This document shows positions 29,494-41,994 of a stretch of DNA of 64,000 nt, piece after piece. A model generated the notes under the pieces. The model made no database searches. It was given only the letters and a program-made list of their open reading frames with translations, and had not been told where the DNA came from. The position numbers and the translations under genes were made by a program. Every line of letters starts with the position of its first letter. The stretch's first letter is position 1. Origin of the DNA: Plasmopara viticola (Eukaryota > Oomycota > Peronosporomycetes > Peronosporales > Peronosporaceae); the NCBI GenBank assembly GCA_001695595.3, contig MBPM02000034.1:248001-312000 (forward strand), given 5' to 3'.

Positions 29494-32400
29494 GTAGTGT
29501 AAAAAGTGCTTGAGAACAGTGTTAACGAAAGTAAGGGTCGTTAGACCGTTTGCTTCATAACCTCGCGCTACGAATGCTGGGTCCCAATCTGTTTCATTCT
29601 GCGACAGAATCACGCATCTCGCATGGAAGAAGTATTCAAGAAGATGTGCGACTTTTTGTTACAATATTGCCAATCTGCTCAAGGTTAAGTATCAATTTCT
29701 ATCCGGTGCTCGAAACATCACGTGATCTATGTCACACAACATGGTGTTGCCACCAGCTAGTGTGACGAGCGCTGAGTTTGAGAAACCCTTTAAATTTTCC
29801 CTGACAAAATTTTGGCTACTTCAATCTCACACAGGTCAAAATCTGGTCTAGGAGCTTTCTACCTATCAGACATCACCGTTGTGATCCTCGAGAGCCTACA
29901 CAACGAATTTAATGGCTTAAGGGTCGCTTCAGCTTGCAAGCCTTTGGTCTTATAGAGTAACATGGAGGTCTGATACAGACAATATCCTTAAGACACGAGC
30001 TGCACCCACATTATCACGCGGTATAGCGGCGTTAGTACGCTATGCTGACTGGCGACAATTCAGTCACTCCTTGTGCGGGTGTCCTTGGTTCAAAGTGAGC
30101 AAAAAAAAGTATGGCCAACTTCGATACCATGAGTGCTACTTCTAAGCTTGATGGTAGACCTACGGCCCACACAACGATCAAACAGCTCAGACGAATACCC
30201 TGTCTACATCGTGCTTACTTGAGCCTCAAACATGCAAATTGTGCGTCGCACATCACGAGCTCGCGAGCAACGAGTGCTCTTGCTGTGCATTGCACGCACT
30301 CCACCTCCGCTCTTCGGCCAAACATTTGTGCGTGGTGAGCCACATCACACTTATTATCTTGTGGCGTAAGTGCACAAGGTGCAGTCAGACCATTGAAATA
30401 CGCAAATAGAAAGATTGATCAATCACCTTATCCCGCAGCTTACTATCACCCATGGTACATGCAGCTTTTACGCTATACACGATGACAAGTCGTAAAGCTT
30501 ATGGACCATCCTCGGCAATTATCGCGCAGCAAGTGGAACAATCTCAGCGAAACAACCTATGCCCTGCGTTTGCGGACGGATTACAAGTTCGTGTCTGACG
30601 AATCCTCTGTGACCGCGTGAGAGGCTACGTGGGTTGCAATAAATCTCTCTGCCGTCAAAACTTTGGCCTTGACAAAATGTTAGTTTGCGGCTTGTGCAGC
30701 ACTAATTGCCGTCTTTACAATTTCTACTTTGTAAATGTAAAGCCTCGATGCCAATATTGCGAGCTGTACCAGTTCTTATCGCGCTTTCCTAACCGCCAGA
30801 AAGTGGCAAATGGTTTTTCAAGTGCCGACTCAAGAAGTGCAGTGCTTATACTCTCTGTCCGCAGATCAAGACAGCTTCAGCAATGTGCGAGTAGGGACCT
30901 TCTGTACGAGTTTTCTTGGCTAAAGTATTGCTAACGAGTTGTCGCCCTCTGGCTTTGAATTCGAAACATCATGCTCCCATTAGCATTATTTTAACAGGGA
31001 TGACCAGAGTCCTCAAGGTGGATTTGCTCACGGGCTTAGCACTTACAACCATAGCGAATGAATCTTTTTTGTCGAAGACATTGTCACTAGAACCAATATG
31101 GTCTACGACATCAGGACAATTACGCAGAAGTAAGACCCCAACTTTTATAAAAAAAAGTATTTTATTCCAATAGATATAAGGTTGGGATTTTCCCGGCGAC
31201 GGCGTTGCGCAAGAATACTTCGAATGTGATGTTGTCGTTCGCCCTGGTTTTTAATAGGGCGGACGGAAATCGTCCCAGCATCAGGCGACGTGCTACGTGC
31301 TTTTTGCTTTGGTAATTTCGCAACCGATTTCAAGAAATAGTAGCTTATAAGCGGGCGAGTTGTGATGCCGACGACTTGATTGTCTTTGACACTGTGCTCC
31401 AAAGTTTTCGGGAGGTTCTCGAGCTTGAGCGCGTAGTAACACTGGTATAAGCATTTGTTGATTGACTGAAATAAACGTCTCGTTTAGCGGCTGTACCGAA
31501 CACGGTCATCGATGCTTAATGGTAGCGCTATTTCTCGCCTTGTGTTTGTCTCGTTTTAAAAATTCCGCTTTACATGCTTTTGTTGGAAAGGATTGCCTGA
31601 AAGCAAATAAGGCATGTATTTAGCAAGTCATTATTAGACCAGTGGTCAGACCGACCGAGCGAGCCGAGTCGCTAAATACTCATTGCGCATTGAAAAGGTA
31701 GATATGCAAAGGCGTTTGAGTAGCATGCCCCCACATGTCGAGTTATATTAAAAGCCGACCTCATTTTCCTCAGCAGGCTACGTTGTTTATAACGATGAAA
31801 GCAGGCTGCTTGTTGCTCTACTCGTTGACTAGCCCTTACAATCCGCAAAAGTCAATATATCTTGAACTTTGGTATTTTTAGGAAGGATAGCCTAGCGGCT
31901 TGCTTATGTCGTTTTTTCTTGAACTACGCAAGTCAAATTCTTTGAGATTTGAAATGGTAGTACATTTGCAACATATTTGCTGAAAAAATGAATAGAAGCC
32001 TCTGCGTCAATGAATGCTCGAAATACAATGCATCTATTGCTGTTTTTTTAACTAAATTGCATCTCCTTCATCGAACCATTTAAATCATAGCCTGAAAAAA
32101 CTTAGCGTATGCGCTAAATAGTTAAAATATGCGAAACACTCCCAGTGCTTTATGCTGGCGTATCGGACTCGGATTTAGACAAAGCAAAGGCTTAAGCCTT
32201 GGCACCGAGTCATACGCAGGTACAGCCGCAAAAGGCTGACACAAAACTTGGATCTGTTTCGAAGACTGTCCGAGTCGTGCGACTCTTTGCGGAGCTACAA
32301 GGCCTGCCGAAGCCTTCGACAGCTTGAGCACTTAACCAATATCAAATGGAATATTAGTAGTGCAGTAATTTCGATTCGCTTGCCAGCAATCCGGCTGCAT

Positions 32401-35400
32401 TCAGCTAGGATTTACTCATTGTGATATTTTGCACGTGCGCTTATAGATGCATACTAAATTGTACAACTTGGCCACCAACAGCGAGTAATTACGTCTTCTC
32501 TCGAAAGAAATGAGAGCCAAGAACTGTATCATGAGCCTCACGGCGAACACGGTTTAAAGTTTCAATCATGAAGAGCAACTCCACGTGGTGGATGACCTCG
32601 CTCACGACTGTAACACAAAAGCCTTTTTTTGCATCGAGAGCCAATGTAGTTTCGTTTATCAGGATCTTATCCGAATCGTCAACCCAGAGCCTTAATCATA
32701 ATTACGCACATGTCATCTCCTGCATATATTCCACGGACCAAATTTGATATAGAAGAGGTCGATTTCGTGTCATAAGCTTGTTCATGGCATAGGCATTGCG
32801 TTAAAGCATTGACCAAAGAATTCCGAGCTTCTGACCAGTACTTTTCCCTCCTCAAAAAAAGAGAAGTACTCGTTCATTTTCTACGAGAGGTGAGACGATC
32901 GCATTGGGGTTCGTGGCGATGCGCGATCATTATAGATAACAAATGAATAGTGAGCCCTGGCTTAAGAACAGTACACATCTTTGCAAGAGCCTCTCTGTCA
33001 ATAACAGAAAAGTTCTTCTCGAGAGCATGAGGCTGCTAAAACTTGAGCACGATCGCTCAATTTCGTTCCTCAATGTTTGATTCAGCTTTGCATTGCCGAC
33101 GGCAAAATTTGGCGCCGGTCACTCCGGCTCCAGCAAGGATTGTTTTGGCTCTTGTTTCCGACATTTTTTGCTCCTCAGTTTTCCTTCATGTTTTTTTATG
33201 TCAAATAATACAGTGACCTCACCACCTCTGCTTACTTCGCACTATACTTCTGTAAACAAATTTCACAAGCCTTTCTGAGTCGAGAATTTTGCCAATCCAC
33301 AGGATCCTTACCCTTAGCGAGATCTACCCAAAAGCCATATTTCGATACAGCGTCCTGATTTTTTTTTCATCGCCGCATATAGGTAAAGCTTATGGACACA
33401 AACGTTTAATTTGGCTTTCCGCATTTGTCCTTTCGTGCTCTCGACAAAAATCGTAATAAAAGATGTATTGCGACACCCTGTGTGGTCTGAACAGTTGTGC
33501 CACCCGACAATTAAATGTCGCAGGCGCGTTCGGGCGCCCTTGAGACATGACAAATAACATAGCTCGAAAAGCTCAGCGTGGTCGATCATAAGTCACTTCA
33601 ATGCATCAGTTTGATAGTACGTGTTGATCTAGTCAAATGTGCCGTGACATTGTACATCTCGCCATGTTGTTTTTAAACGCACTCTTTTAAGCATTCGGCG
33701 TCTGGGTAGAGATAGTGTCCGCTGTAAGATTCCTCTAAGCGACTTCATTTATCCAGTTGCCATTTGGCTTTCTTACACAGAATGTCAGCGTAAAATGAAA
33801 GGACAAACTCTCTTAGCCTTGCACAAAAAAATGTGTCAACAATGTTACGCTGATTATTTAGTAGCGACCACAACTGTGTCTCGCCGTGTTTGGCTTTCGA
33901 AACCTAATCATTTTTATGACGTATACCTGTTGCCGAAGGCGGGTCTCTTTAGACCTCATTTCTTAATCCTCTATCAAACATGATATGAAACCGATGAACT
34001 TTTAGATCAGAGATATACTCTTTGCACTGAGTGCCTCCTTTGTGTATTGTACGACTACCCTCTTTAATGTTAATCAAAACTCGACCTCTAAAATAGGCCG
34101 TACGATCACCGCACACAATAGTAGGGCCTTGTCGATACTTGCCTTGGCATATGGCCAGCTATGCTTCACCGGCACTAAGCAAGTGCTGCTTTCTAAAACA
34201 TCATTTATTTGTTTATGTGCCATCCAAATTCAGTAATCTTTTTCTTGAGACCATCAGTGTGTGTCTATATACGACTTTAATGTCCGATACGTTGACTGAT
34301 CTGATCTAGTTGTCACTTCATGTTGGCATTTGAAAGAGGTGGAATCAAAGCTTTGCTAGAAACAACATACATTGCCATTTAATGCCCAATCAACTCAGGG
34401 TTGTAGCACTCCATCCATGCCATACTCAGCATGTAGTGCTAGGACCAAGACCAAACAGAATTCGAAGCCAAAATCTTCACACAGGACTTAGCCGGATCCT
34501 AAGTGCAAGGTCCTCGCTCCTATCAGTAAGTAAACGATGATAACATTATGTTGGTGTGCTTGTAAGGCCTCAATTTATAAATGATTCCCTTTGAAGATGA
34601 AGCGCGTCCAACGCCCAAGGGTTGTTGAGGACACGTTAAGCTTACTTAACTTTTTGCGGCTGCATCAACAGCGAGTAACCAGGCTTGCAAGCATTATATG
34701 TGCTCTGGGGCTAGAAACTCTTTGCAGCTAAGCCCTACCCCCCTTCAACTTCTCTCCAGAATACGATAAATTTTGGATCTTTACTTGCAGGTTGCCCCAC
34801 AGCATACCCAGACGACTGACTGGTAGTAACATTAAAGCTTTTAAACTTTCGCACCCTTGACCCCGAAAGGACAAGGAGGATTTGGATTAAACATATCGAT
34901 ACTAGATGGACACCATTTGCGTATAATGGGTATCACCAGAAAAATCGAATTTTGAAATGCTTGTGAGCTCGTCTGCTGTGCCAAGGTTCACCTCATCTAT
35001 ATCAACAAGGCCAAGGTTTATGGGGACTTAAAACTGCGATGCCTCTTGCCCGTGCCGTCTGAAAGTCGAATCCGGCATTTATCGCCAACTCTCAATAGTG
35101 GTTGGGTTAACTATCGTTCGGACGTGCCCGCACGCAGTAAGTATATAAAGACGATGTCCTTATGCGTCTACACAAGCTTTTGTGCCACCGGAACTTCAAG
35201 CGTGGTTTAGTACCGCGTCAATCCGGCTCAATGATTTTACGTGGCATCGTAATTGCTAAAGGACAAGAGTGGCTTGCACTTGGTATAGAAGAGCCCTCGA
35301 GCCTCGTAGACAAAATGTTTCAATAAATAACTTCTTCCGGAGCTGGGTGAACCTTCAAAATGCTACAGCCCAAAATTTAACATTTTAGATGGGATAATTT

Positions 35401-35860
35401 ACATCGGTGAGCTTAAAGTACAACTTGCTCACTCAGTAGTTCGGAGACAGCCCACCTCAGAATGACTTGCCTTCGGCATAATGTCAAACCAGGAGCTAGA
35501 AACGTAATTTCTGAGCAATTACTTCTAACAAACTTTAATGTGCGGCCGAAAGACAACGTCTTATATACAAAACATCCAATGATACTGATTTTAAATAACA
35601 GTGGTCTTCAAGCAGTCGCCGCTGCGAGACTCCCACGTGCTCTATTAAACAGGAAATAGTGTACCACTTCACAATCAACTTTAGGTACTCGTAGATTCAC
35701 ATCTGCATAGAAAAGCTATTTATGGGAATGCCGCTGGCCTGAGTTGCCAGAGTGTATCACAGGATACATCCTAGGGCCCAGCCTTGCGTCACTTTTTATT
35801 AAAATTAGCAGCTCTTAAGAGGCGAGGTAAATAATTTTCAATTTGCTACCTGGCATAAAT
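29494..35860. other. gene desert
   Basis: More than 6 kb with no supportable gene. Short stretches look once-coding but match nothing I know: a minus-strand frame 32489-32696 (about 68 codons, containing VVSEVIHHVELLFMIETLNR), a frame 33314-33589 on the same strand, and a GC-richer patch at 32140-32330. No RNA gene was seen. Confidence 0.5.
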
Positions 35861-36600
35861 TAATCTACTAATGCGCACTAAGCAGTGGTCATTAAACTAT
35901 GCACTGCTTTTCAGTCAGCTACTCAGTGCTAAGTACAACCTTCTTATAAATGTATTAACATTGCATGACAACATGGTAGAACCACTAACCAGTATGACCC
36001 CATTACATGTTTAGTCATCGTTACAAGCAAATCGGCTTTCCGTAATTCGTTAATAGCTAGCTTCTCGTCAACAGTTGATTTAAAGGATGGGGGCTTCAAG
36101 TTCACGACTAGGTATTTAATTGTCTGGATATAATTCCTACCTGAGCTATAGTGGAAAAGGACATTGAAAAATATATTTAAGGGTCAAGCTGTTGCACATA
36201 GCACAGTGCTATACACCCCCCAGCAAAACAGTGTGGCAGAGCGAATGAACCGCATAGTTTTGAATTAAAGATGCAAAGCATGCTACATTGGAAAGGTGCG
36301 ACTACTAAATGGTGGGCGGAAGCAGTAAATGCAGCCGTGCACTGAATCAATCGCTTGGCATATACGTAAATTTGGACATAATGTCGTACAAAATGGGATC
36401 CAAGCAGACGCCGGATCTGGAGTATCGATGTGCATCTAAATTACAGGTTCTCTTGTGTTGAAAGTTTCAAGACGACTCAGAGAGGTTTTGATGCTTGTTT
36501 CTTGGGTATGAACGAATCGCAAAAGAGTATCGTTGATAGAAATGGAAGCACTTTGAGGTCAAAGGGTATAATTTGTACAGCGTGACAAGCGCGCAAATGC
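35861..36600 (+). mobile_element. decayed Ty1/copia retrotransposon fragment, second copy
   Basis: Broken frames give integrase landmarks: YTPQQNSVAERMNR near 36210-36255, KWWAEAVNAAVH then INRLAYT near 36310-36365, and CFLGMNE near 36500. DNA similarity to the relic at 3481-4190 extends over most of the length. Stops and small indels throughout show it is inactive. No LTRs could be defined. Confidence 0.75.
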
Positions 36601-39600
36601 TTGCTTACGATTTCATTCGCAGTCAGCCTCAGCGCTCAGGCTGTGACTATTTTTGTGCAACTTTACAGCTCGGGATTTTCAAAGGGGGATTGACTATGTG
36701 ACCATGCGCGGGCCTTCAAATTGTGTCGGTATGTCGCTTCCCTTCGGAGGATTGGTCGCCACCCAAGGCATAAAATTGTATGATTGTATAATTGTGCTCA
36801 TTTTTTTATAGATTTACGGTCGATGTGGTGATGGCTATGGATACTATCAGTCGCCTTATGGCCACTTGTACTCGCCATACTAACAAGCCAGGCACGGAAA
36901 CGACAAATTTTTGAGGTGGAGTACATCAAACCTTTGACCGTCCAGGCAATGCATGGTTAAATGGTCTAACGAAGACGATATCGACGCACCCACCAGCATA
37001 ACAATTCTCTTTGATGAAATTATATTGTGACACACCAAGAATTTTTTAAGAGATAAGTTCTTATTATCGAATAATACTTCTACACGGAATTTTGCCCCGC
37101 TGAATACAATTAAATGACTTTTCACAAAGGATAACAGCCGGTTCCGAAAATACACTGGTCTCAAATAAGACATATGAAGAAGAAATATTTCCGAGCCTCT
37201 TCATCCTCCGCTTGTCTCGAAAGGCTTCGTGTCCCGAAGTGCTAGCAAAACTCGAGGGCGGCGCAGCCCGTTTACGTAAAAGAGTGTAAGGCCCACAGAG
37301 GCATAAAGCCCATTACCAAATGCAAGCTCAGCAACTGATAGTCTTTTACAGCCTATCAGCCCGATAAATTTTTTTTTGCACCAATGCAAGCAATGCGGTG
37401 TGTGACCTTTTTCTCTCTACCTGATCTTTTGATCTGCTATAAGTAGATTGATAAAAAATGGGATAGCGTTTGACAGAACGCAGTGGTGCTCTGCAGGTCG
37501 CCAAGCATCCTCATCATGTCCACAGTTTTATGAGATTGAGGACCATAAACCGTCTGGGTCAGATGTACTGTCTAGAATATGTGCAAAATACATACTTGTA
37601 CAAGAAATTACCGTGCCCGTGTTGCCGCCAAGTATAAGCAAGTTAATGATTAAGTCATAAAATTTTCACGGTATGGATAGGCTTTGTGAAGGAGCCGTTG
37701 TGATACCCCAGATACAGTTTCTCTGACAGGTCTTACAAGCCATGGCATCTCTGGCCTCCCATCTGTACAGGTCCTTCAATATGTTGGAAAAACATTTTTT
37801 CGATCTTCGAGACCGCATACTGGAAAAAATGCGTTTTTTTAATCAAATTGTACTTAAGTTCTTCGTCGTTCGGAAATATAACTTAGCCAAAGTTGCTAGA
37901 TCCAACCTATAGCGAAGCTGATCGTCTGCCTACTTATAGCAATGCATCAACGTTTGTTGTAAAGCTTTTAACCAGGTAGCTCATCCCCTGTTTTGTGCAA
38001 AAGCTTTTGGCCTGTATTCAGCACAATTATTTAGTTTCTTTCCGTCTGATAGCTATCTTGTCATTCTTTGGGACAAGTAAGAAGTATTTACCGCCGGTCT
38101 CAGGATTGGACTGTCTGAATTGCTCACAAAAGTCTTCAGACCCAGGCAATGCACTTGGAGCGGTATCTGAGCGTGCTCATGGCAAATAACTCTATGTCTT
38201 GACTGGTATTGCTCCGTGCGTCAGCTCTGAACCGCCATGACTGATACGAAATAACTCATTCGTGTCCGCCTTAATTGAGCCACAATAACCCATAAGCGAT
38301 GGCATAGTCGCCAACGTCGCAAACGACGAAAAATCGCTCTGCAAGGCTAAGAACAAAGCTTGCTGAAGTCATTACCTGGTGCTATAAACAGCATATTGGT
38401 GATAACATCTCTAGTACCACTCGAGATCTTTTCTCAGATCATTTTGCAAATTCTGCAAAGCCAGCACTGATCTCTTGCAAATAATTTCCAAAGCCTTGCT
38501 ATAGCCCTAATCCTTTGGTGGCACAGTGTAGACGTACTTACTTTTCGGGATGTAGTCAAACCTTATGGCTGGCTGCGAATCATCTAGGGGCTTTAATCTC
38601 CTCGACAGAATAGTATGTTATTATAGCTTCTATTGACCTCATGCTCTTGAAACCCTTTTTAGTAGGCCTAGATGAACCTTTGAAGTCGACTGATATCCTT
38701 CAAAGTTGCTATGGACAATTGTCTCGTCAAAATATGACTGGGTGAAATTTCGTAATGATCGAAACATTAATGTGCCGAAACGAATAAAGATTCGATATCC
38801 GTCACTTCTCAGTTTCATAGCACGCAGCTAGGCGTGCTAGTTATCGTGAATCATCAATCCGACTTTTTGACTCGATGTGATGGTAGCTACTAGTTTTAGT
38901 GCGTTACAAAGCGCACATCCGCGCTTGTTGTGAATTAGCACATTTTTTTCTATTATGGGCATATTATAAGCATGAGCTATCCGCCACCTTTCGTTCGATT
39001 TTCTGGCAGAGAAAGTTTGTGACGAGCGTGGCGTTTCGCCATAACATTATTTTCTTTCCCTATCATAACCATTGGACACAAAGTCGACCTCGTGTGCAAG
39101 GCACAACGCACTGTATCACAGGCAATTGCCCTTGCTGCGAGATTTGGGTCTATAAAATAACACTTATATATATTCCTAATGAAGTATTAACCGGATCTAT
39201 GAGACTTCTAGAGTCTCTGAGCTCAGACGCGTCTTCCGCTACGTTGTCACTGGATTTACTACTTGCGATATCTTTCCGCTCGCCTATTTAATGTAAGATG
39301 TTGTGAATCTTAGTAGCACCAAGTATACTGGGGTTGTATAGTATCTTCTAGTAAGGGGAGGCGTGCATTAAAAAAACGGTTTTTCGGTGAGCGACCGCTT
39401 ACTATCCAATCTAAAGGGAAATGACGTGATCAAAAGTTGCATTTCGAGTTTTTATTCAACAAAAAGAGATACCTTTGTTCCTGCGTATGACTTTCTCATA
39501 GGCATCTTTGCAGTTTTTGACGCACCTTACTATGCAAAATTCGATAAGACCTCCGAAAATAACAATTTTTTATGGCTTTGTTCAGCGGTAAGACATCATT

Positions 39601-40191
39601 GAACGAAAAGCACTGTTTTATGTAGTTCTCTCCGATAGATAGCAATTTATTGCGTGGTACCACTGCTTGTGACCGATCTCCGAATTTCAATGTGCTCGAA
39701 TCAAAGTGAGACAGTGCAGTCGACGCTCACGCGTATAGCTGCAACAACACAGACAAATTATATTCCAGTGGCAGTGTAGAAATTTTTGCTCACTAGCCTT
39801 CCTAAGTCTTTTAAGTGAGGCTAAAATATTTTTTTTTCAGAAAATAAATTTAAGAGCAGATAATGCCGCAATTCGACCAATGTTTATTTCTTGATCAAAT
39901 TTAACATTTCTATTGTAATTTGATATTTAAATTACTTATCATTCAGAAATCACATGTACCAAAAGTAACGGAAATGCAAAAGTTTCGACATGCGATGTGC
40001 TAATCACCCTTCGGTGCCGTGCACCATCGCAATAGTGAGCTGCAGCATAGCAGACACATTGTATTCAACCACTTGATCACTAATGAATAAAGTCAGGGTT
40101 TTACGAGTTGCATTGCAGCGATCTCTCGCGATCTCACCTCGAGAAATGTGCAAAACGGATATTCCGATGCAATAGACTACTATCGAGTAAA
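36601..40191. other. gene desert
   Basis: No supportable gene. The 130-codon frame at 38899-39291 has a Cys-rich middle but no signal peptide or domain that I recognise. The last few hundred bases are the 5' flank of the GH72 gene. Confidence 0.5.
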
Positions 40192-40206
40192 TCATTCTTT
40201 AATTTC
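40192..40206 (+). promoter_or_regulatory. oomycete-type initiator-like motif of the GH72 gene
   Basis: The sequence tcattctttaatttc, 34-48 bp before the start codon, fits the oomycete core promoter pattern (an initiator TCATTYY followed by a pyrimidine/AT flank). Transcription probably starts here. Match by eye. Confidence 0.5.
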
Positions 40207-40239
40207 CAAGACGCTTGCGCCGTATAAAGAACCTTTTCG

Positions 40240-41994
40240 ATGATTAAAATCCTTAGCACTTTCCAGCTTCTAGCAACCATCATTACTCCAGCGGTAGGTG
40301 TCAGTGGCACTAGTGCCAGGCTTGAAACGACATCACCTGTAGAATCATCGAGCCTCCCGACACTTTACATTTTACCTGAAACAGAGCCACAAAATGCAAT
40401 ACCTGAAGTGGAATTGACGTCATCTGGTCAGTCCAGCGACCAGGGTAAGGCCGCTGAAAGATATCCAGGCAGTAGAAGCCAAGCCATGGAAACTGGTGAC
40501 GTTGGTTCTGACAGCTTTACAAGCCCGCTGCTTATAAAGGGCAATCGATTTTTTAACTCCGTCACGGGTCATTACTTCGCAATCCAAGGCGTTAACTACT
40601 ACCCCAGACCCAACACCGGACCACTCGACAAAAACAATCTGGACCTTTTTTCCAGCGAATTCAAGCACATTTGGCAACGAGACCTACCACAGTTTACGGC
40701 ACTTGAAGCGAACGTGATCCGACTCTACGCTGTTGATCCAGACGTTGACCACAACGACTTCATGTGTGCGCTGCAGGCCGAAGGTATCTACGTGATCGTG
40801 GATCTTGGAGCCAATTGTGAAGGCTGCGAGATCACGGCTGATGCTGCGCCCGCGTGCTACCCTGCGTCATACAAGGTGCGTGGTGAGAAAATTATCAAAC
40901 AGTTTGCACGCTACGACAATGTGATGGCGTTCAGTGGAGGCAACGAGATCAACCACCGCACAGGGGGCAATCCTTGGACGTGGAACGCACCTTGCCAAAA
41001 GAAATTTATCCGAGACATGCGCAACTTTATCCAGTCCTGTCCTAGCCTGCGTCAGGTACCCGTGGGCCTCGTTGTGGCTGACACGGACCGAGATGAGAAT
41101 GCGCAATACTACAATTGTCGCACTGACGAGGGCGACGAGCTCGAGAACGCGCAGTGGTATGGCATTAACACGTATGTGCACTGCGACGACATATCGGACC
41201 CCACTAAGGCTGCAGGTTTTAATTTGCTGCGCGACAGCTTTAAAAGCTACAATTACTCCATTCCCGTTGTCCTGACCGAATTTGGTTGCGTCAGTCCGTC
41301 CTTTCCTACAGTTGATGGCTTCGAGGCACAGCGTACGTTCCGCGATGCTGTGTTTATGAACATGCCAGCGTACAGCGATTACTTTGCTGGCGGTGTGGCC
41401 TTCGAGTACTCGACAGAAAATGCCAATTCAATGTCCACGTCAGCCTACCCGTTTAAAACGTATGGCCCCCAAAATTATGGACTGGGCTATTTCTCACCAG
41501 AGGACTGCACGGACGCAGGCACGAATTGCACATTTGAGCGTTTTCCAAACTTTGACTTTCTTAGAGAGGCGTATGCGTCGTATGATGGCTTCGGCCAGCC
41601 ATCGCTGAGCACATACGAAATTCCTTCAAATCATGCTGAAATATCTGCTTGTCCCAGAAATTCTCCTCGTTTGGGCGACTTGACGTGGGAAGGAGATTCC
41701 GCTCCTAGTGAGTCGTGTCCACCAAAAGAAGAGGCGCAATTTCAGTGTCCAATCATTTCGTCGCGTCAAGATGGGTCTCTACGTTATCAGGATGACTCTT
41801 CGAGTCTTCAAGACGAGTTTTCACGGCTTCAAAATGGGTCTCTTTATTTAAGTGAAATTGGTGCTGATAACAATAGTCTCGATTCTGGCACCAATTCCAG
41901 CTTATATGCGAAATCTGGGGCTATTTCTCGGTACGACAGCGTCTTCGTCAAGTTATTGGTTTTGAGTCTCGCAGCGATAGCACTGACTAATTAA
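40240..41994 (+). CDS. GH72-like beta-1,3-glucanosyltransferase, secreted, GPI-anchored
   Basis: 584 aa. The family cuts and religates beta-1,3-glucan chains at the cell surface, a wall-remodelling role. An N-terminal signal peptide (about 1-22, MIKILSTFQLLATIITPAVG) is followed by a low-complexity linker to about 95. The catalytic domain (about 95-430) begins with FAIQGVNYYPRP. Expected acid/base Glu236 lies in GGNEINH and nucleophile Glu347 in LTEFGC. A Ser-rich tail leads to a C-terminal hydrophobic stretch (FVKLLVLSLAAIALTN) consistent with a GPI-anchor signal. It is a single exon with a plausible initiator just upstream. A near-identical, frameshifted paralogue lies at 7477-8951 in the opposite orientation and a relic at 16505-16650, so this is the surviving functional copy here. 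Confidence 0.93.
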   Translation: MIKILSTFQLLATIITPAVGVSGTSARLETTSPVESSSLPTLYILPETEPQNAIPEVELTSSGQSSDQGKAAERYPGSRSQAMETGDVGSDSFTSPLLIKGNRFFNSVTGHYFAIQGVNYYPRPNTGPLDKNNLDLFSSEFKHIWQRDLPQFTALEANVIRLYAVDPDVDHNDFMCALQAEGIYVIVDLGANCEGCEITADAAPACYPASYKVRGEKIIKQFARYDNVMAFSGGNEINHRTGGNPWTWNAPCQKKFIRDMRNFIQSCPSLRQVPVGLVVADTDRDENAQYYNCRTDEGDELENAQWYGINTYVHCDDISDPTKAAGFNLLRDSFKSYNYSIPVVLTEFGCVSPSFPTVDGFEAQRTFRDAVFMNMPAYSDYFAGGVAFEYSTENANSMSTSAYPFKTYGPQNYGLGYFSPEDCTDAGTNCTFERFPNFDFLREAYASYDGFGQPSLSTYEIPSNHAEISACPRNSPRLGDLTWEGDSAPSESCPPKEEAQFQCPIISSRQDGSLRYQDDSSSLQDEFSRLQNGSLYLSEIGADNNSLDSGTNSSLYAKSGAISRYDSVFVKLLVLSLAAIALTN

